Part shown: in pieces, positions 25,938 to 35,937 of the stretch
Layout: each line of letters begins with the position of its first letter
How positions within the stretch are numbered: position 1 is the first letter of the stretch
From: CALARM01 sp964431735
GTDB taxonomy: Bacteria > Vulcanimicrobiota > SpSt-956 > JAKJGF01
DNA length: 64,000 bases
Assembly: GCA_964431735.1 (NCBI GenBank)
Contig: CAYSLJ010000008.1
Coordinates: 1-64,000, forward strand
Direction of reading: 5' to 3'
The notes under the pieces: model-generated
The model's input: the letters and a program-made list of their open reading frames with translations, nothing else
The model's database searches: none
What the model was told of the DNA's origin: nothing
Translations under genes and position numbers: made by a program

Positions 25938-28900
25938 TCAGGATTCAATAAATTTAGAACTACTGTATTTACTGGATGTAAAAACATATAAATATCCCCC
26001 TTCATCAGTAATAAAGACCATACCACTGGCAAGAGCGGGAGAAGTTCCGGGCCTATACAGTAGTTCTATTTCGCGCATATGAAAATCTTCAAGATCTACA
26101 GCACATAAAATGCCTCCTGAATAGCCGCGATTGGCTGTAAAAAAAAGATCTTTTTCTGTAAGAGCAATGGATTTAACAGGATATGTTACATTAATCTCCT
26201 TCATAACGTTACCATCTGAGATATCAAGACCATAAATCATATGCTTATCTGTTCCGCAGTAGAGAATGTATTCACCGACACATGGAAGAGTGGACACTCT
26301 GCCGGCTCTGGCAGAAAATTTCCAGATAATCTGTCCGTTATCAAGGTCGATAGCCATTATTGTTCCTTTATGGTCAATAACAAAGGCTGTTTCATCATAT
26401 ATTACAGGAGGTAAAACGATTTTGTCATCTGTCTTTAAAACCCAGAGAAGATTGCCGGAATCCTCCGAGAGAGCATAAACATTACCGCTCATGGCAGTAA
26501 ATAAAAGTTTATCTTTTGAAAGACATGGAGGAGACAGTAATTTTTCTTTGCAGTTAAAAGTCCATCTGAAAAATTCCAGATCCTCATTTAGAGAAAAAAC
26601 GGAACCGTTTTTCAATGTGCAGTAAACAAATCCTTTATTCCATACAGGGCCAGAGGAAAGTGAGGCAAGATCCTTTCTCGTTTGATAAACAGTCGGTCTG
26701 TAAGGAAGTCTTAATTCCATAAATCTGCACATCTCCATAGCAGACTTATTAATAGAATATATGAATCTTCCTGCCGTTATAAAAATCTTATCCTGCGTAA
26801 CTGCAGGAGGATGTTTTATCGGAGTAGGGCCTGTAATAAATCTTATTCTTTCAGGGAGAGTAAGGGTAAATTTTACATAATTTTTCTCTATATCCATAAC
26901 ATGAAGTTCACCTTTTTCTGTGGCTATATAAACCTCATTATTAAATACGACAGGATGGGCAGAAAAAAAATTCCGCCGAAACAAACGGACTTCATCCTCA
27001 CTGTATAAAGGGTCAAAGTTCTTCTTAAAGTGTAAAAATAATGACACAGATGATGCATGTAAGGACTGATCCCACAGACGGGACGCCTGAAATCTTGAAG
27101 TGGAAGGATAACCGAACAAATCATTCCAACTGTAAAATCTTACATAATTATCTATTTTATGTTTTTTTTCTTCTATTTCAGAGGAGAAAGAAGGGAACTT
27201 TTTCAGCAAATTATCCAGTAATGAATAAGCAGAATCTATGGACCATTTCATACAGTAAGCTCTGGCAAGATTTAATAAAAAAGGGAAATACTCCCTTTCA
27301 AAAGGAAGTTTTACATAGCAGTCTATGGCTTTAACCCACTCTTTCTTTTTCATATAAAGATCGCCTGCTTTACCTTTGTATATGAGTAAATCAGGTCTGA
27401 GTTTTTCACATATTTTTATCTGTTCCAGAGCTTTATCGTAGAGTTTTTCTCCCGCAAATATTTCAGCATAGAGTTCTCTGAAATCCCTTCTCTGGGGCAA
27501 AATTTTAAAAGCCTGTTCAAAGCCGGCACGAACCTCACTTTTTTTATTCTGTAACAGTTCGTATCTTCCCCATGTAACACGGCTTGAAATAACGGTAAAG
27601 TGATTTTTCGCTTTTCCTATTAAACCTCTGGCTTCTCTGATTTTTACTTCAAGTTCCTCTTTTAATTTGCTGTAGACTTCAAGGCCTGCTAATTTATGGG
27701 ACATAGTTTTAGCAAAACTTTCCAGGGCAGCATCATCTTCTCCGAGTTTATGGTAGACTTTCCCTGTTTCGCCGTAAAAAAACGGGTTTTTACTATCCAG
27801 AAGAATAGCTTCCTGAAAATATTTCAGACTTTCCAGATATCGCCCCTGCCCCATAAGGGCCATACCGAGTTTAAAGGGATAAATAGCTCTATTTTTATTC
27901 AATTCTTTAAGATATCCGTATAAAAAGACTGGAATATCAAAGGATTTTTCATTAAAATAAAACTCACCAAAAGCATTAAATTCTTCTTCTATCTTATCAT
28001 TTATTTCAATGGATTTTCCTGCGGAATATAATTCTATAGCTATTCTGAATTTTCTCTCTACTTCTCTGGAAGAAGCCACTTTTCCTATAAAATACTGAGT
28101 TTTCGCATAGTCCAGATAAAACATGGCTTCATCATCTTTGTATTTTATGGCATCTCTAAAAAATCCCCTTGCATCAAGATAGTCTTTTCTTTCAAAATAA
28201 ACTTTACCTGCAAGATGATAACCGTAGGAAAACTCATTGTCCAGGGTCAGAATATCATTCAGAATATTCAATGTTTCATCATATTTACGCTCTTTAAAAT
28301 AATTAAGACAGACAAGGAAATTTTCTATTATTTTAATATTATCTTCCAGCGATTGCATGGTAAATAAACTTATATATCTCTGACCTTCCAGAAAATTTCT
28401 CATAAATAGCGGCAAAATCTCAATTTTACTGCCGTCAGTGTCAATTTCAAAACAGGTTCCTTCTTCATCGACTGTTATTCTCTGTCTGACTTCTTTATAA
28501 AGGGAAAGACTTTTGTCGAATCTGCCGTTTCTATAATAGGCCAGAGCAAGGTAATAAAAATTTACGGATTTTGTCTCAGCACCGGCAAGTTCTTCAAGTT
28601 TTGTTATGGCATCTGAAAAATTCTTCTTAGCCATATAAACCATAGAAATTTTAAAGAGATATCCAGTGTTTTTCTCATTTGAAGAGAGAAGAAGATTATA
28701 TTTCTGCAGAGCATCTTCATATTTACGGAGAGAGAATGAGGAATCTCCAATAAGCTCATGAAATTCATCTCTACTTTCCAGAGAAAGTACCTGTTTTGCA
28801 TATTCAATGGCTCTGTTATAATAAAACATCCCTCCCGACAGATAAAAGCTTTTTGCAAGTAAACCCAGAGCTTCAATATTTATCTGAGAAAATTTCAATG

Positions 28901-31082
28901 ATTTTTCAAGAGCTTTTATGGCAGATTTATAATCATGTTTTTCAAAATAAGTCAGTCCAATTTTAAGGTAATCCATAGAAGCTCTTTCAGGAGAAGTCAG
29001 AATATGAATCTTTTTTTCTGAGACTATATAAATATTTCCGTCTGCAATTACAGGAGGAGAGGAGGGGGTGAAATTCAAATTTATTTTCTCACATATATTT
29101 AATGATATATCAGTTACATATAATGTTCTGCCAGATATAAGGAATAAAAATTCACCTGCCATTACAGGAGAGCATTTTATTTCTGATATATCAGAACTCG
29201 TATATTTCAGGGAAATCCTGCCTGTGCAATCAAAACATGCAATACCTGCTTCTGTGGCAGCATAAAAGAATTCTCTGTCTGTTACAGGAGGAAAAAGGAT
29301 TTTAATATTAAAGGAATCAGAAAGAACCGAATCCTTAACCACAGAAATTCCATTTTCTCCTGTCATTAGTATCATATTTTTAATTATAGAAAGATAAGAT
29401 GAAGGAAATATAGAGACAGAAGATTTAATGTTACCTGCCATATAATCAATACTGTACATATAACCGGAAGAAGACAGAAGAACAATCAAATCATTATTTA
29501 TAGCCATATTATGCACAGGTTTTTTGGTCTGAATACTCCACAGTTCTTTACCGTCTTCAATATCAATGGCATAAATATGTTCATGATAAGAAATACAATA
29601 AACATACCCTTCTTTTATTTCAGGAGATACAGTCACAGGGCCCGGTGTTTTAAACTTCCATAGTTCTTTTCCATCCTGCCGGGAAAGACAGTATATAAAG
29701 GTATCATCAGAGCCGAATATAATCCTGTCTCCTGCCACAGAAGGAACGGACAGATTGGATATATGTCTGAAAAACCATTTTCTTTCACCTGAGAGCAGAT
29801 CGAAAGAAGCAAGTCCCTGCCGGTATAAAACTATAAAGGCCGTACCTTTGTATATAACCGGAATAAAGACAGATTTTTCCGGGAGAGAAATAGATCGTGC
29901 CAGTACAGGATCAGGGGAAATATTTTCCGGAGAGTTCTGATTATTTGTATGTTTACAGTCTCTGTATTTCCCGGGCCATGAAGAATATACGGTATGTTTA
30001 AGACGGTCATAAAAATCTTTCCACTCTTCTACCTGAAGAGGATTTGCATCGGGAAAGAGAAATGGCACGGAATTGACCTGTTCAAAAGCAGAAAAAATAT
30101 CCCTCAGATTATAAAGGCATTCTCCTGCTCTGAAATGATATTTTGCATTATTGTGATTACTGTCAATGGCTTTTCTAAAATGTTTTAAAGCCAGCTTCCA
30201 TGCCTTTACAGCAAAATATTTTTCTCCTTCCCGGTATTCTGTTTCATCTCCTGAAGATTTATTTATATATTTGTCAGAAATCTTATCCAGTTCTTCGAGT
30301 AGCTCCAGAGGGGTCTGAAATCTTTCGTCGGGGTTATCTCTGAGGGTTCTATTTATTAAAGCAGAAAATTCCTGTGAGACTTCAGGATTTAAGGTTTTTA
30401 AAGGTGGGAAATTGAATGGATTTTCTGCAGGATCGTATTTTGTAAGCAAATAATACATGGTAGCACCGAAGGAATAAATATCACTTCTTGTATCGGAATG
30501 TCCCAGATACTGTTCCCTGGGAGCATATCCCGGGCTCCCCATTTTAACAGAATCTTCTTTTTCTCCTGGTTTTAAAAATTTTGCTATCGTAAAATCCACC
30601 GGTTTTATATGTCCCTGCGGAGTAATTACAATATTTGAAGGTTTTATATCTCTCAATACGAGAGGAAAAGGTTTTAAATTATAGAAATAAGTCAGGATTT
30701 CCGCAAGCTGTCTGGCCCAGTTTATTACTATTTCTTCATAGAGAGGTTCTTTACTTTTTTTTATTATATCTTCCAGATTCTGTCCTTCAATATATTCTAC
30801 AGATATAAAATATTTGCTCCCTTCCACAAAAAAATCATAGCCTTTCGGGAGAGAAGGGTAATCGAGTTGAGATAATATCCTGTATTCTCCCCTGAAGAGT
30901 TCCAGTTCCTTAATCTCATCTGATACAGTGGTGCCAGAGCTCAGGAGTTCTTTAATTACTACATTTTTTCCCTGATGGACATCACAGGTAAGATAAACGA
31001 GGCACTGCCCCCCTCTTCCCAGTATACGGGTAATCTGATATCTATCCTGAAGTCTCTGTCCGATTGATAAAGGAGGTTTCAT
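25938..31082 (-). CDS. Giant Ser/Thr protein kinase with TPR and two beta-propeller regions
   Basis: This protein of about 1714 residues begins with a kinase domain (about 10-275). The domain has the glycine loop GRGGQCLVY, lysine in VVIKEL, catalytic loop LRDIKPSNIV, a metal site reading VDFTIA (DFG to DFT) and APxE-type APREQYLG, so it is probably active. TPRs (about 290-360), a PQQ-like propeller (about 400-690), a long TPR array (about 700-1300) and a second propeller (about 1350-1710) follow. No TM segment or signal is seen. I start at ATG 31082. The 12 extra codons up to 31118 are merely translated AT-type heptamers. Neither start has a clear RBS. Confidence 0.88.
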   Translation of the reverse strand: MKPPLSIGQRLQDRYQITRILGRGGQCLVYLTCDVHQGKNVVIKELLSSGTTVSDEIKELELFRGEYRILSQLDYPSLPKGYDFFVEGSKYFISVEYIEGQNLEDIIKKSKEPLYEEIVINWARQLAEILTYFYNLKPFPLVLRDIKPSNIVITPQGHIKPVDFTIAKFLKPGEKEDSVKMGSPGYAPREQYLGHSDTRSDIYSFGATMYYLLTKYDPAENPFNFPPLKTLNPEVSQEFSALINRTLRDNPDERFQTPLELLEELDKISDKYINKSSGDETEYREGEKYFAVKAWKLALKHFRKAIDSNHNNAKYHFRAGECLYNLRDIFSAFEQVNSVPFLFPDANPLQVEEWKDFYDRLKHTVYSSWPGKYRDCKHTNNQNSPENISPDPVLARSISLPEKSVFIPVIYKGTAFIVLYRQGLASFDLLSGERKWFFRHISNLSVPSVAGDRIIFGSDDTFIYCLSRQDGKELWKFKTPGPVTVSPEIKEGYVYCISYHEHIYAIDIEDGKELWSIQTKKPVHNMAINNDLIVLLSSSGYMYSIDYMAGNIKSSVSIFPSSYLSIIKNMILMTGENGISVVKDSVLSDSFNIKILFPPVTDREFFYAATEAGIACFDCTGRISLKYTSSDISEIKCSPVMAGEFLFLISGRTLYVTDISLNICEKINLNFTPSSPPVIADGNIYIVSEKKIHILTSPERASMDYLKIGLTYFEKHDYKSAIKALEKSLKFSQINIEALGLLAKSFYLSGGMFYYNRAIEYAKQVLSLESRDEFHELIGDSSFSLRKYEDALQKYNLLLSSNEKNTGYLFKISMVYMAKKNFSDAITKLEELAGAETKSVNFYYLALAYYRNGRFDKSLSLYKEVRQRITVDEEGTCFEIDTDGSKIEILPLFMRNFLEGQRYISLFTMQSLEDNIKIIENFLVCLNYFKERKYDETLNILNDILTLDNEFSYGYHLAGKVYFERKDYLDARGFFRDAIKYKDDEAMFYLDYAKTQYFIGKVASSREVERKFRIAIELYSAGKSIEINDKIEEEFNAFGEFYFNEKSFDIPVFLYGYLKELNKNRAIYPFKLGMALMGQGRYLESLKYFQEAILLDSKNPFFYGETGKVYHKLGEDDAALESFAKTMSHKLAGLEVYSKLKEELEVKIREARGLIGKAKNHFTVISSRVTWGRYELLQNKKSEVRAGFEQAFKILPQRRDFRELYAEIFAGEKLYDKALEQIKICEKLRPDLLIYKGKAGDLYMKKKEWVKAIDCYVKLPFEREYFPFLLNLARAYCMKWSIDSAYSLLDNLLKKFPSFSSEIEEKKHKIDNYVRFYSWNDLFGYPSTSRFQASRLWDQSLHASSVSLFLHFKKNFDPLYSEDEVRLFRRNFFSAHPVVFNNEVYIATEKGELHVMDIEKNYVKFTLTLPERIRFITGPTPIKHPPAVTQDKIFITAGRFIYSINKSAMEMCRFMELRLPYRPTVYQTRKDLASLSSGPVWNKGFVYCTLKNGSVFSLNEDLEFFRWTFNCKEKLLSPPCLSKDKLLFTAMSGNVYALSEDSGNLLWVLKTDDKIVLPPVIYDETAFVIDHKGTIMAIDLDNGQIIWKFSARAGRVSTLPCVGEYILYCGTDKHMIYGLDISDGNVMKEINVTYPVKSIALTEKDLFFTANRGYSGGILCAVDLEDFHMREIELLYRPGTSPALASGMVFITDEGGYLYVFTSSKYSSSKFIES

Positions 31083-31085
31083 GAT

Positions 31086-31115
31086 ATAGTGAAGTATGAA
31101 GAGTGAAGAGTGAAC
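31086..31115. repeat. AT-type heptamer array abutting the giant kinase start
   Basis: Degenerate GTGAAGT, ATGAAGA, GTGAAGA and GTGAACC units lie within 35 bp of the start codon and inflate the open frame at its N-terminus. Confidence 0.75.
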
Positions 31116-31212
31116 CATTCAAAAAGTCAGATACGGCAAATCAAAAATATAATTTCTCCGCAGACAGGTAACAGATGAATAGAATCACAGAACACAGATC
31201 ACCTGCAATCAA

Positions 31213-31815
31213 TCACCTCTGTTCATTAAAATTCCATCCGTAGAAAAGGGTGAGAAAATTTCTTACAATCCTGCCTGTAGTTCCCCATATATTATGTTTT
31301 TCATACAGGAAGGCACAGTAATCATAGGGTTTACCTTTATAGACATGATTTCTGTCTTCCACATAATTTCTTCTGTCCAGAAGAACAGAAACAGGTACTT
31401 CCAGAATTTCGGCAACTTCATTTTCACTTATTTTAAAATCATATGGATAGGGGATCATACCGACAAGAGGATATATGCAGTAGCCCGTACCGGTAACAAA
31501 ATCATCAAGAGCGCCGAGAGTTTCTATATCATCCCTCACGATACCGACTTCCTCAAAGGCTTCCCTTATGGCTGTTTCTTCAAGGGTTTTATCTGCTTTA
31601 TCTCTTACACCTCCGGGAAAAGAAATCTGCCCTCTGTGAGTTTCAACAGTTTCCGTTCTTTTTGTAAAGAGAAGATGTTCCTCTCCATGTTTTAAAAAAA
31701 CAGGAATCAAAACAGCAGCAGATATAGAACCGTTATCTTTTACGGCAATTCTTTTTCTTACTGAAAGTAAATCTAAAATTTTATATTTTATATTTTCTTT
31801 TGTATGAACGTTCAT
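31213..31815 (-). CDS. NUDIX hydrolase, CoA-diphosphatase-like
   Basis: This 200-residue protein carries the signature of the CoA pyrophosphatase subgroup. LLFTKRTETVETHRGQISFPGG is followed by the NUDIX helix with TLEETAIREAFEEVGI, whose glutamates bind magnesium. Enzymes of this group cleave CoA or acyl-CoA to phosphopantetheine and 3',5'-ADP. The length matches the family (190-210). It lies 37 bp downstream of the AsnC-domain gene on the same strand. Confidence 0.9.
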   Translation of the reverse strand: MNVHTKENIKYKILDLLSVRKRIAVKDNGSISAAVLIPVFLKHGEEHLLFTKRTETVETHRGQISFPGGVRDKADKTLEETAIREAFEEVGIVRDDIETLGALDDFVTGTGYCIYPLVGMIPYPYDFKISENEVAEILEVPVSVLLDRRNYVEDRNHVYKGKPYDYCAFLYEKHNIWGTTGRIVRNFLTLFYGWNFNEQR

Positions 31816-31852
31816 ATAATATTATCCCGGCTTTCATAATACACGAATATAA

Positions 31853-32368
31853 TCAGAACATACTGATTACAGGGCATTCTTTTATCCTTAACACACCATC
31901 CATATACTTAATCTGCTCTTTTATTACTTTATCTATACAGTCAAAACTCTTTGATTGCATAAGGACTATGATGTCAAATTTTCCTTCTACGGCATCACAT
32001 GATGTTACTGTATCGATGGAACAAAGTAATCTATGAACTGTTTCTTTCTTTTCACTTTCATTCTCAATCATTACATAGGAAGAAAGAAGACCGTTTTTTT
32101 CTGTCTTTTTCTCTTTCAGATTACTCTTTTCATCTTTGAACCGAGGGATAATGGGCATAAAATCAGCTTCTTTTATACCATCAAGTTTTTTTATCTCTCC
32201 CAGACACTTTTCCATATTGTCGGCTCTGAGAAAAAGCACCAGGTCATATATTCCCTTTACAGAATCACATGATACAACTTTATCCATAGCATATAGTTCT
32301 TTATAAGCAGATACAAATCTGTCTTTATGTTCAAATTTTATCATAACAAAGGCTGATTTTTCGTTCAT
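31853..32368 (-). CDS. Tandem Lrp/AsnC-type ligand-binding (RAM) domains without HTH
   Basis: This 171-residue protein has two copies of a fold like the AsnC/Lrp ligand domain. Residues about 5-80 contain AFVMIKFEH, VVSCDSVKGIYDLVLFLRA and DGIKEADFMPIIPR. Residues about 95-171 contain SSYVMIEN, VTSCDAVEGKFDIIVLM and DGVLRIKECPVI. No DNA-binding helix-turn-helix is present, so it is more likely a small-ligand sensor or enzyme regulator than a classical regulator. It is followed by the NUDIX gene. Confidence 0.75.
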   Translation of the reverse strand: MNEKSAFVMIKFEHKDRFVSAYKELYAMDKVVSCDSVKGIYDLVLFLRADNMEKCLGEIKKLDGIKEADFMPIIPRFKDEKSNLKEKKTEKNGLLSSYVMIENESEKKETVHRLLCSIDTVTSCDAVEGKFDIIVLMQSKSFDCIDKVIKEQIKYMDGVLRIKECPVISMF

Positions 32369-32548
32369 ATGTTTCTCTCTTTCTGAAATTATTTAAAGTA
32401 GTCTCTGTATAAAATAAAATAGCATAAAATTAATTTTTTGTATAGATTTTAAGGTGGAAATTATTTATATTGACAAAATAAACAGCTTTGTTAGAATAAT
32501 AATTAAAAGTCAGATTAGATCCGGATAATTTAGAAAAGGAGTGCTTTC

Positions 32549-33100
32549 ATGAAAAAAATCATTAATTTATTATTAATATTCTTACTAATACTTTGTTTAA
32601 CACAGAATCTCTTTGCCCAGGACAGATTTTTAAAAGCAGAAACAAGATATTCAAATGATTTCACTGACTGGAACATAATGCTTCAGATGGGAAGTGGCAC
32701 TCTCAGGACAGTATTTTCAAAAGACATGAGTTCATGGGATGTATTTCTTCCCGACAGTTCCGGCAGAATAAACACAGTCTTTTCAGGAGACCCTTCCAGA
32801 TGGGAATATTACAGCTACGGTAAAAGCATTAAAATAGAAACGGTATTTATAAATGATTTTACAAGCTGGTATATCAGAGGGAATAATGTGGAACTCAGGG
32901 CATCAACAACATTTTCAGGCGATTATTCAAGCTGGTACGTAACAGGTGCCGGAACCATGAGGGTAGAATGTGTATACCCGGGCGATATAGGAACCTGGTA
33001 TATAGACGACAGTATGCCACAGGTATCAAATGATATGAAAATGGGTGCTATTTTTGCCTGTATTATAAGTGCCGTTCAGAATAAATGTAAGGCAAAGTAA
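32549..33100 (+). CDS. Secreted protein of six roughly 22-residue Trp-containing repeats
   Basis: A Sec signal peptide (residues 1-23, ending LFAQ) is followed by six repeats of about 22 residues. The core is TVFSxDxSSWYV, as in TVFSKDMSSWDVFL, TTFSGDYSSWYV and VYPGDIGTWYI. The alternating pattern suggests a small solenoid or beta-propeller-like exported protein. A short hydrophobic C-terminal segment with cysteine and lysines follows. AAAAGGAG lies 8 nt before the ATG. I recognise no named family. Confidence 0.65.
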   Translation: MKKIINLLLIFLLILCLTQNLFAQDRFLKAETRYSNDFTDWNIMLQMGSGTLRTVFSKDMSSWDVFLPDSSGRINTVFSGDPSRWEYYSYGKSIKIETVFINDFTSWYIRGNNVELRASTTFSGDYSSWYVTGAGTMRVECVYPGDIGTWYIDDSMPQVSNDMKMGAIFACIISAVQNKCKAK

Positions 33101-33349
33101 TTTCTGGGGCAAACACCTATATTTCAAATAAATTACATCAAAAGTGCCGGCTTTGCCGGCAAAATACTTTTTCCACTGGCTTATTTTTTCAGAATCCCTT
33201 CAAGTTTATTCATATATTTCAAATAAAGAATATACATTTCATACCAATAAATATCTAAACCGTAGAAACCAGCATATGACAGGTCTAAAAATCCGGTTTA
33301 AGCGGCATATATTATACAGACCAGTATTTATAGAAAGGGTGAGCTGCAG

Positions 33350-34010
33350 ATGAAAACTTTCATATTAATATGTCTAGTTTTCCTTATTATTTCCCTTACT
33401 ATATCATGTGAGAAGCAAAAGCTTTCTCCTGTGCCGACACCAGGTCCGGCAAAAATCAATCATTATCAACCTTGTACTCCGGTAAATAATAATATTCCTT
33501 CTCAGCCCTATAAAGCCATAAATAAATGGGACATAAATAATTCCTATCACACAAAATTTGCCTTTAAAAAATTTTCTATCAACCATAACCTCTGAAAACT
33601 GGGATATATGGATGAGGAATTTATCATGTCGGCCAGGAAATATTGTTTTACCTGTCTTTAAAATCGAGTATAATATAAGTCTAAATAAAATCCTAACAGA
33701 TCTCGGCATGGGCATAGCTTTTGATCCAAATATGGCTAAATTTTCCAGTATAGTTGATCCCAATATGCCTGACCCTAATAATCCATTTTATATAAGTAAT
33801 GTAGCCCACAAAAGCCTTATAGAAGTAAATGAAGAAGGAACAGTGGCAGCAGCAGTAACTGCTATACACTTCTCCTGTGGTCAGGGGTTAATTGTAGATG
33901 AACCGCCCAAACCATTTTCTATGATAGTAGATCACCCATTCTTTTTTGTTATAAGGGATAATCAATCAGGAAATATCCTGTTTATGGGACTGGTAGTGGA
34001 ACCGCAATAA
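33350..34010 (+). pseudogene. Decayed serpin with lipoprotein signal, core deleted and frame disrupted
   Basis: The frame from ATG 33350 encodes a lipoprotein signal (LLISLTISC-type lipobox near residue 20) and a Pro-rich spacer, then stops at 33595. A different frame from about 33558 to 34010 encodes the C-terminal third of a serpin. It has TSENWDIWM, LGMGIAFDPNMAKFSSI, the hinge NEEGTVAAAVTA before the reactive loop, then HPFFFVIRDNQSGNILFMG. About 200 residues of serpin core are missing between the parts. An intact serpin is about 370 residues, so this gene is probably not functional. Confidence 0.8.
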
Positions 34011-34377
34011 AAAGATGTGTCAGGGAGTTATTATGATAATCCAGAGGACTATTCTGGCAGGATTCCTTTAGGTTCTGAAGAAATGAATTTTTTTATTAAA
34101 GTAATTCTACAAATAAAATAAAAGTTTCAAATTACTCATAGTGAGCTAAGAAAAATCCTGCTACCCGGTGCTACGGAGAAAAAATATCACGCAGCACAGG
34201 TGTATTTATTCGCCTTAAAATGCAAAGTAGCATGATGCAATCTGTAACATATATAAACGAAGCAGTTTAGATTTTTTCGGAGTAGCATCGGATTGCAGGA
34301 TTTAATACGGTTAATATTCAGGACAATACTTTTTAGAATCATGTTAAATATAAAGCCAGAAAAGGGGAATAAGACAA
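34011..34377. other. Intergenic region with a long inverted repeat
   Basis: No gene is visible. Besides the inverted repeat at 34151-34303, the stretch is AT-rich and has no recognisable features. Confidence 0.55.
34151..34303. repeat. Inverted-repeat element (about 35-nt arms)
   Basis: The left arm AAATCCTGCTACCCGGTGCT and its continuation pair imperfectly with the right arm (GGAGTAGCATCGGATTGCAGG region). The arms are about 85 bp apart. This could be another MITE-like element or an extended hairpin. Confidence 0.55.
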
Positions 34378-34947
34378 ATGTTTTCTAAAAATATTCTTAT
34401 ATTTGGAATATGTTCAAAACAAAGAATCTGGAAAAGTAAAATAATAGCTTTCCTGGTATTTTTCCTGTGTATTTCTGTATTTTTTTCTTCATCTTTACCG
34501 GCAAAAACAGCGGGGCCTGAAGGGACTGAAATATATGATTCATCAAGTGGTCTAAAAATTATTATTCCGCCGGGGGCACTCAGCAAAAGTACAGACATAA
34601 CGGTAGAACTCATAGCACCTCCGGCAGTAAATAATCAGACAGGCTTTATTCATATGGATGTCTATAAAATATCCCCGTCAGCTCTATCGTTTAAAAAAGA
34701 AATCTCCATATATTTTCCTACAGTGAAATACAAAGGAGTATATATATACAGATTGAAAAAAATGAAGGAAGGAAATATTTTTACTCCTCTCATACCCGAT
34801 GATACAGTAGGAAATATTACAAAAGAACTGAAGGTAATACCCGATGAATATCTGTGGGAAAAATTCACTGCAGATACGTCTCAGAAAGGCTATATTGTTC
34901 TTAAAACAAAATGTTCAGGCATCTATACTGCCGGATATTTTCGGTAA
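34378..34947 (+). CDS. Secreted ZU5-like beta-sandwich protein
   Basis: This 189-residue protein has an N-terminal export segment (hydrophobic about residues 22-38, then AKTA). The mature part contains SGLKIIIPPGALSKSTDITVE, the PxGAL-x-x-x-x-x-I-T-V pattern of ZU5-like and related secreted sandwich domains, followed by beta-strands. It is shorter than most proteins with such domains. The function is unknown. It sits downstream of the serpin relic in the same direction. Confidence 0.55.
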   Translation: MFSKNILIFGICSKQRIWKSKIIAFLVFFLCISVFFSSSLPAKTAGPEGTEIYDSSSGLKIIIPPGALSKSTDITVELIAPPAVNNQTGFIHMDVYKISPSALSFKKEISIYFPTVKYKGVYIYRLKKMKEGNIFTPLIPDDTVGNITKELKVIPDEYLWEKFTADTSQKGYIVLKTKCSGIYTAGYFR

Positions 34948-35037
34948 AAACAGATTATTTTTTGTTCTTGCTTCTGCATTAACTGTTTTAAGATTTCTGA
35001 AGTAACATTAGAAACATTCATCTTTATTGCATGATTA

Positions 35038-35610
35038 TCAGGAAATATAATCGAGGAGTCGTCTGTTTATTTCCTCAATTCTGTGGCTCAGTATCTTTGA
35101 GAGATTAACTGACAGGTCAGGATATTTTTTCAGTATGAAAAGAAAATCATCTTTAGATATAGCATATACCTCTGCCGTTTCAGAATAAACACCGGCAGAA
35201 AGAGAACGGGGAGAACCGGAGATTACACCCATTTCCCCTATAACATCACCGGGGAAAGACATGGCATATTCAATCATGTTTATACCGTCAAGATCTCTGT
35301 AAAGAAGTATCTCCCCTGATTTAACTATATAAACCTCTTCGGAAGCATCTCCGTAATCAAACAAAACATTTCCTTGTTTATATTTTTTCAATTTAAATTT
35401 TTTTGCCACAAAAGCCAGTTGTTTTGTGCCGAGAACACTGAAAAGAGGAATAAAAGGAAGTATTTCAGTTTTATTTTTCTTTTTTATGTCTTTAAAAGAA
35501 TTACTGTCAGAAGATTTCTGTATTGAAGCAAAGGCTGAAAATATGCGGGTTTCTATATTTCTCTTTAAAACTTCCAGTTCAGCTTCTGTCATTTTTCCGG
35601 CAATTTTCAT
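35038..35610 (-). CDS. Cyclic-nucleotide-binding domain protein without DNA-binding domain
   Basis: This protein of about 190 residues has an N-terminal helical part (1-60) and a cNMP-binding domain (about 60-185). The phosphate-binding cassette reads GEMGVISGSPRSLSAG and contains the Arg that contacts the cyclic phosphate. No HTH follows, so it is a stand-alone sensor or adaptor rather than a CRP-type regulator. The start ATG 35610 has GGGAGG 7 nt upstream. A four-unit heptamer array lies about 22 bp before it. Confidence 0.85.
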   Translation of the reverse strand: MKIAGKMTEAELEVLKRNIETRIFSAFASIQKSSDSNSFKDIKKKNKTEILPFIPLFSVLGTKQLAFVAKKFKLKKYKQGNVLFDYGDASEEVYIVKSGEILLYRDLDGINMIEYAMSFPGDVIGEMGVISGSPRSLSAGVYSETAEVYAISKDDFLFILKKYPDLSVNLSKILSHRIEEINRRLLDYIS

Positions 35611-35631
35611 TATAAAACCTCCCATAAAAAA

Positions 35632-35664
35632 TCATGACGCATGACGCATGACGCGTGACGCAAG
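35632..35664. repeat. Heptamer array, four units
   Basis: ATGACGC, ATGACGC, ATGACGC and GTGACGC, then AAGG. It lies in the standard orientation before the cNMP-binding gene. Confidence 0.88.
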
Positions 35665-35937
35665 GATTATGATGAGAAAAATTAAAAGAATAAAATTTCC
35701 TGTATAATGACGGTATCGTAAAATAATTATACTCTTTTAAAGAGTAATTATCAACAAACAAATTCTATCAGAAAATAAACAATTGCGTTTAAAAACGAAA
35801 GGTGATTTCATATACAATGAAAAAAAATTTCATCACAGAATATTCAAAATAAAAAGTGAAAAAATTTGAATTTTACTTACGTTTCACTATTCACTACTCA
35901 CTGATTATAGTGTATTTCATAACTTATTAGAATTTAA

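Noticed and set aside
31083..31118. Extended N-terminus of the giant kinase
   Set aside because: The extra 12 codons are translated AT-type heptamers. The kinase homology starts after ATG 31082.
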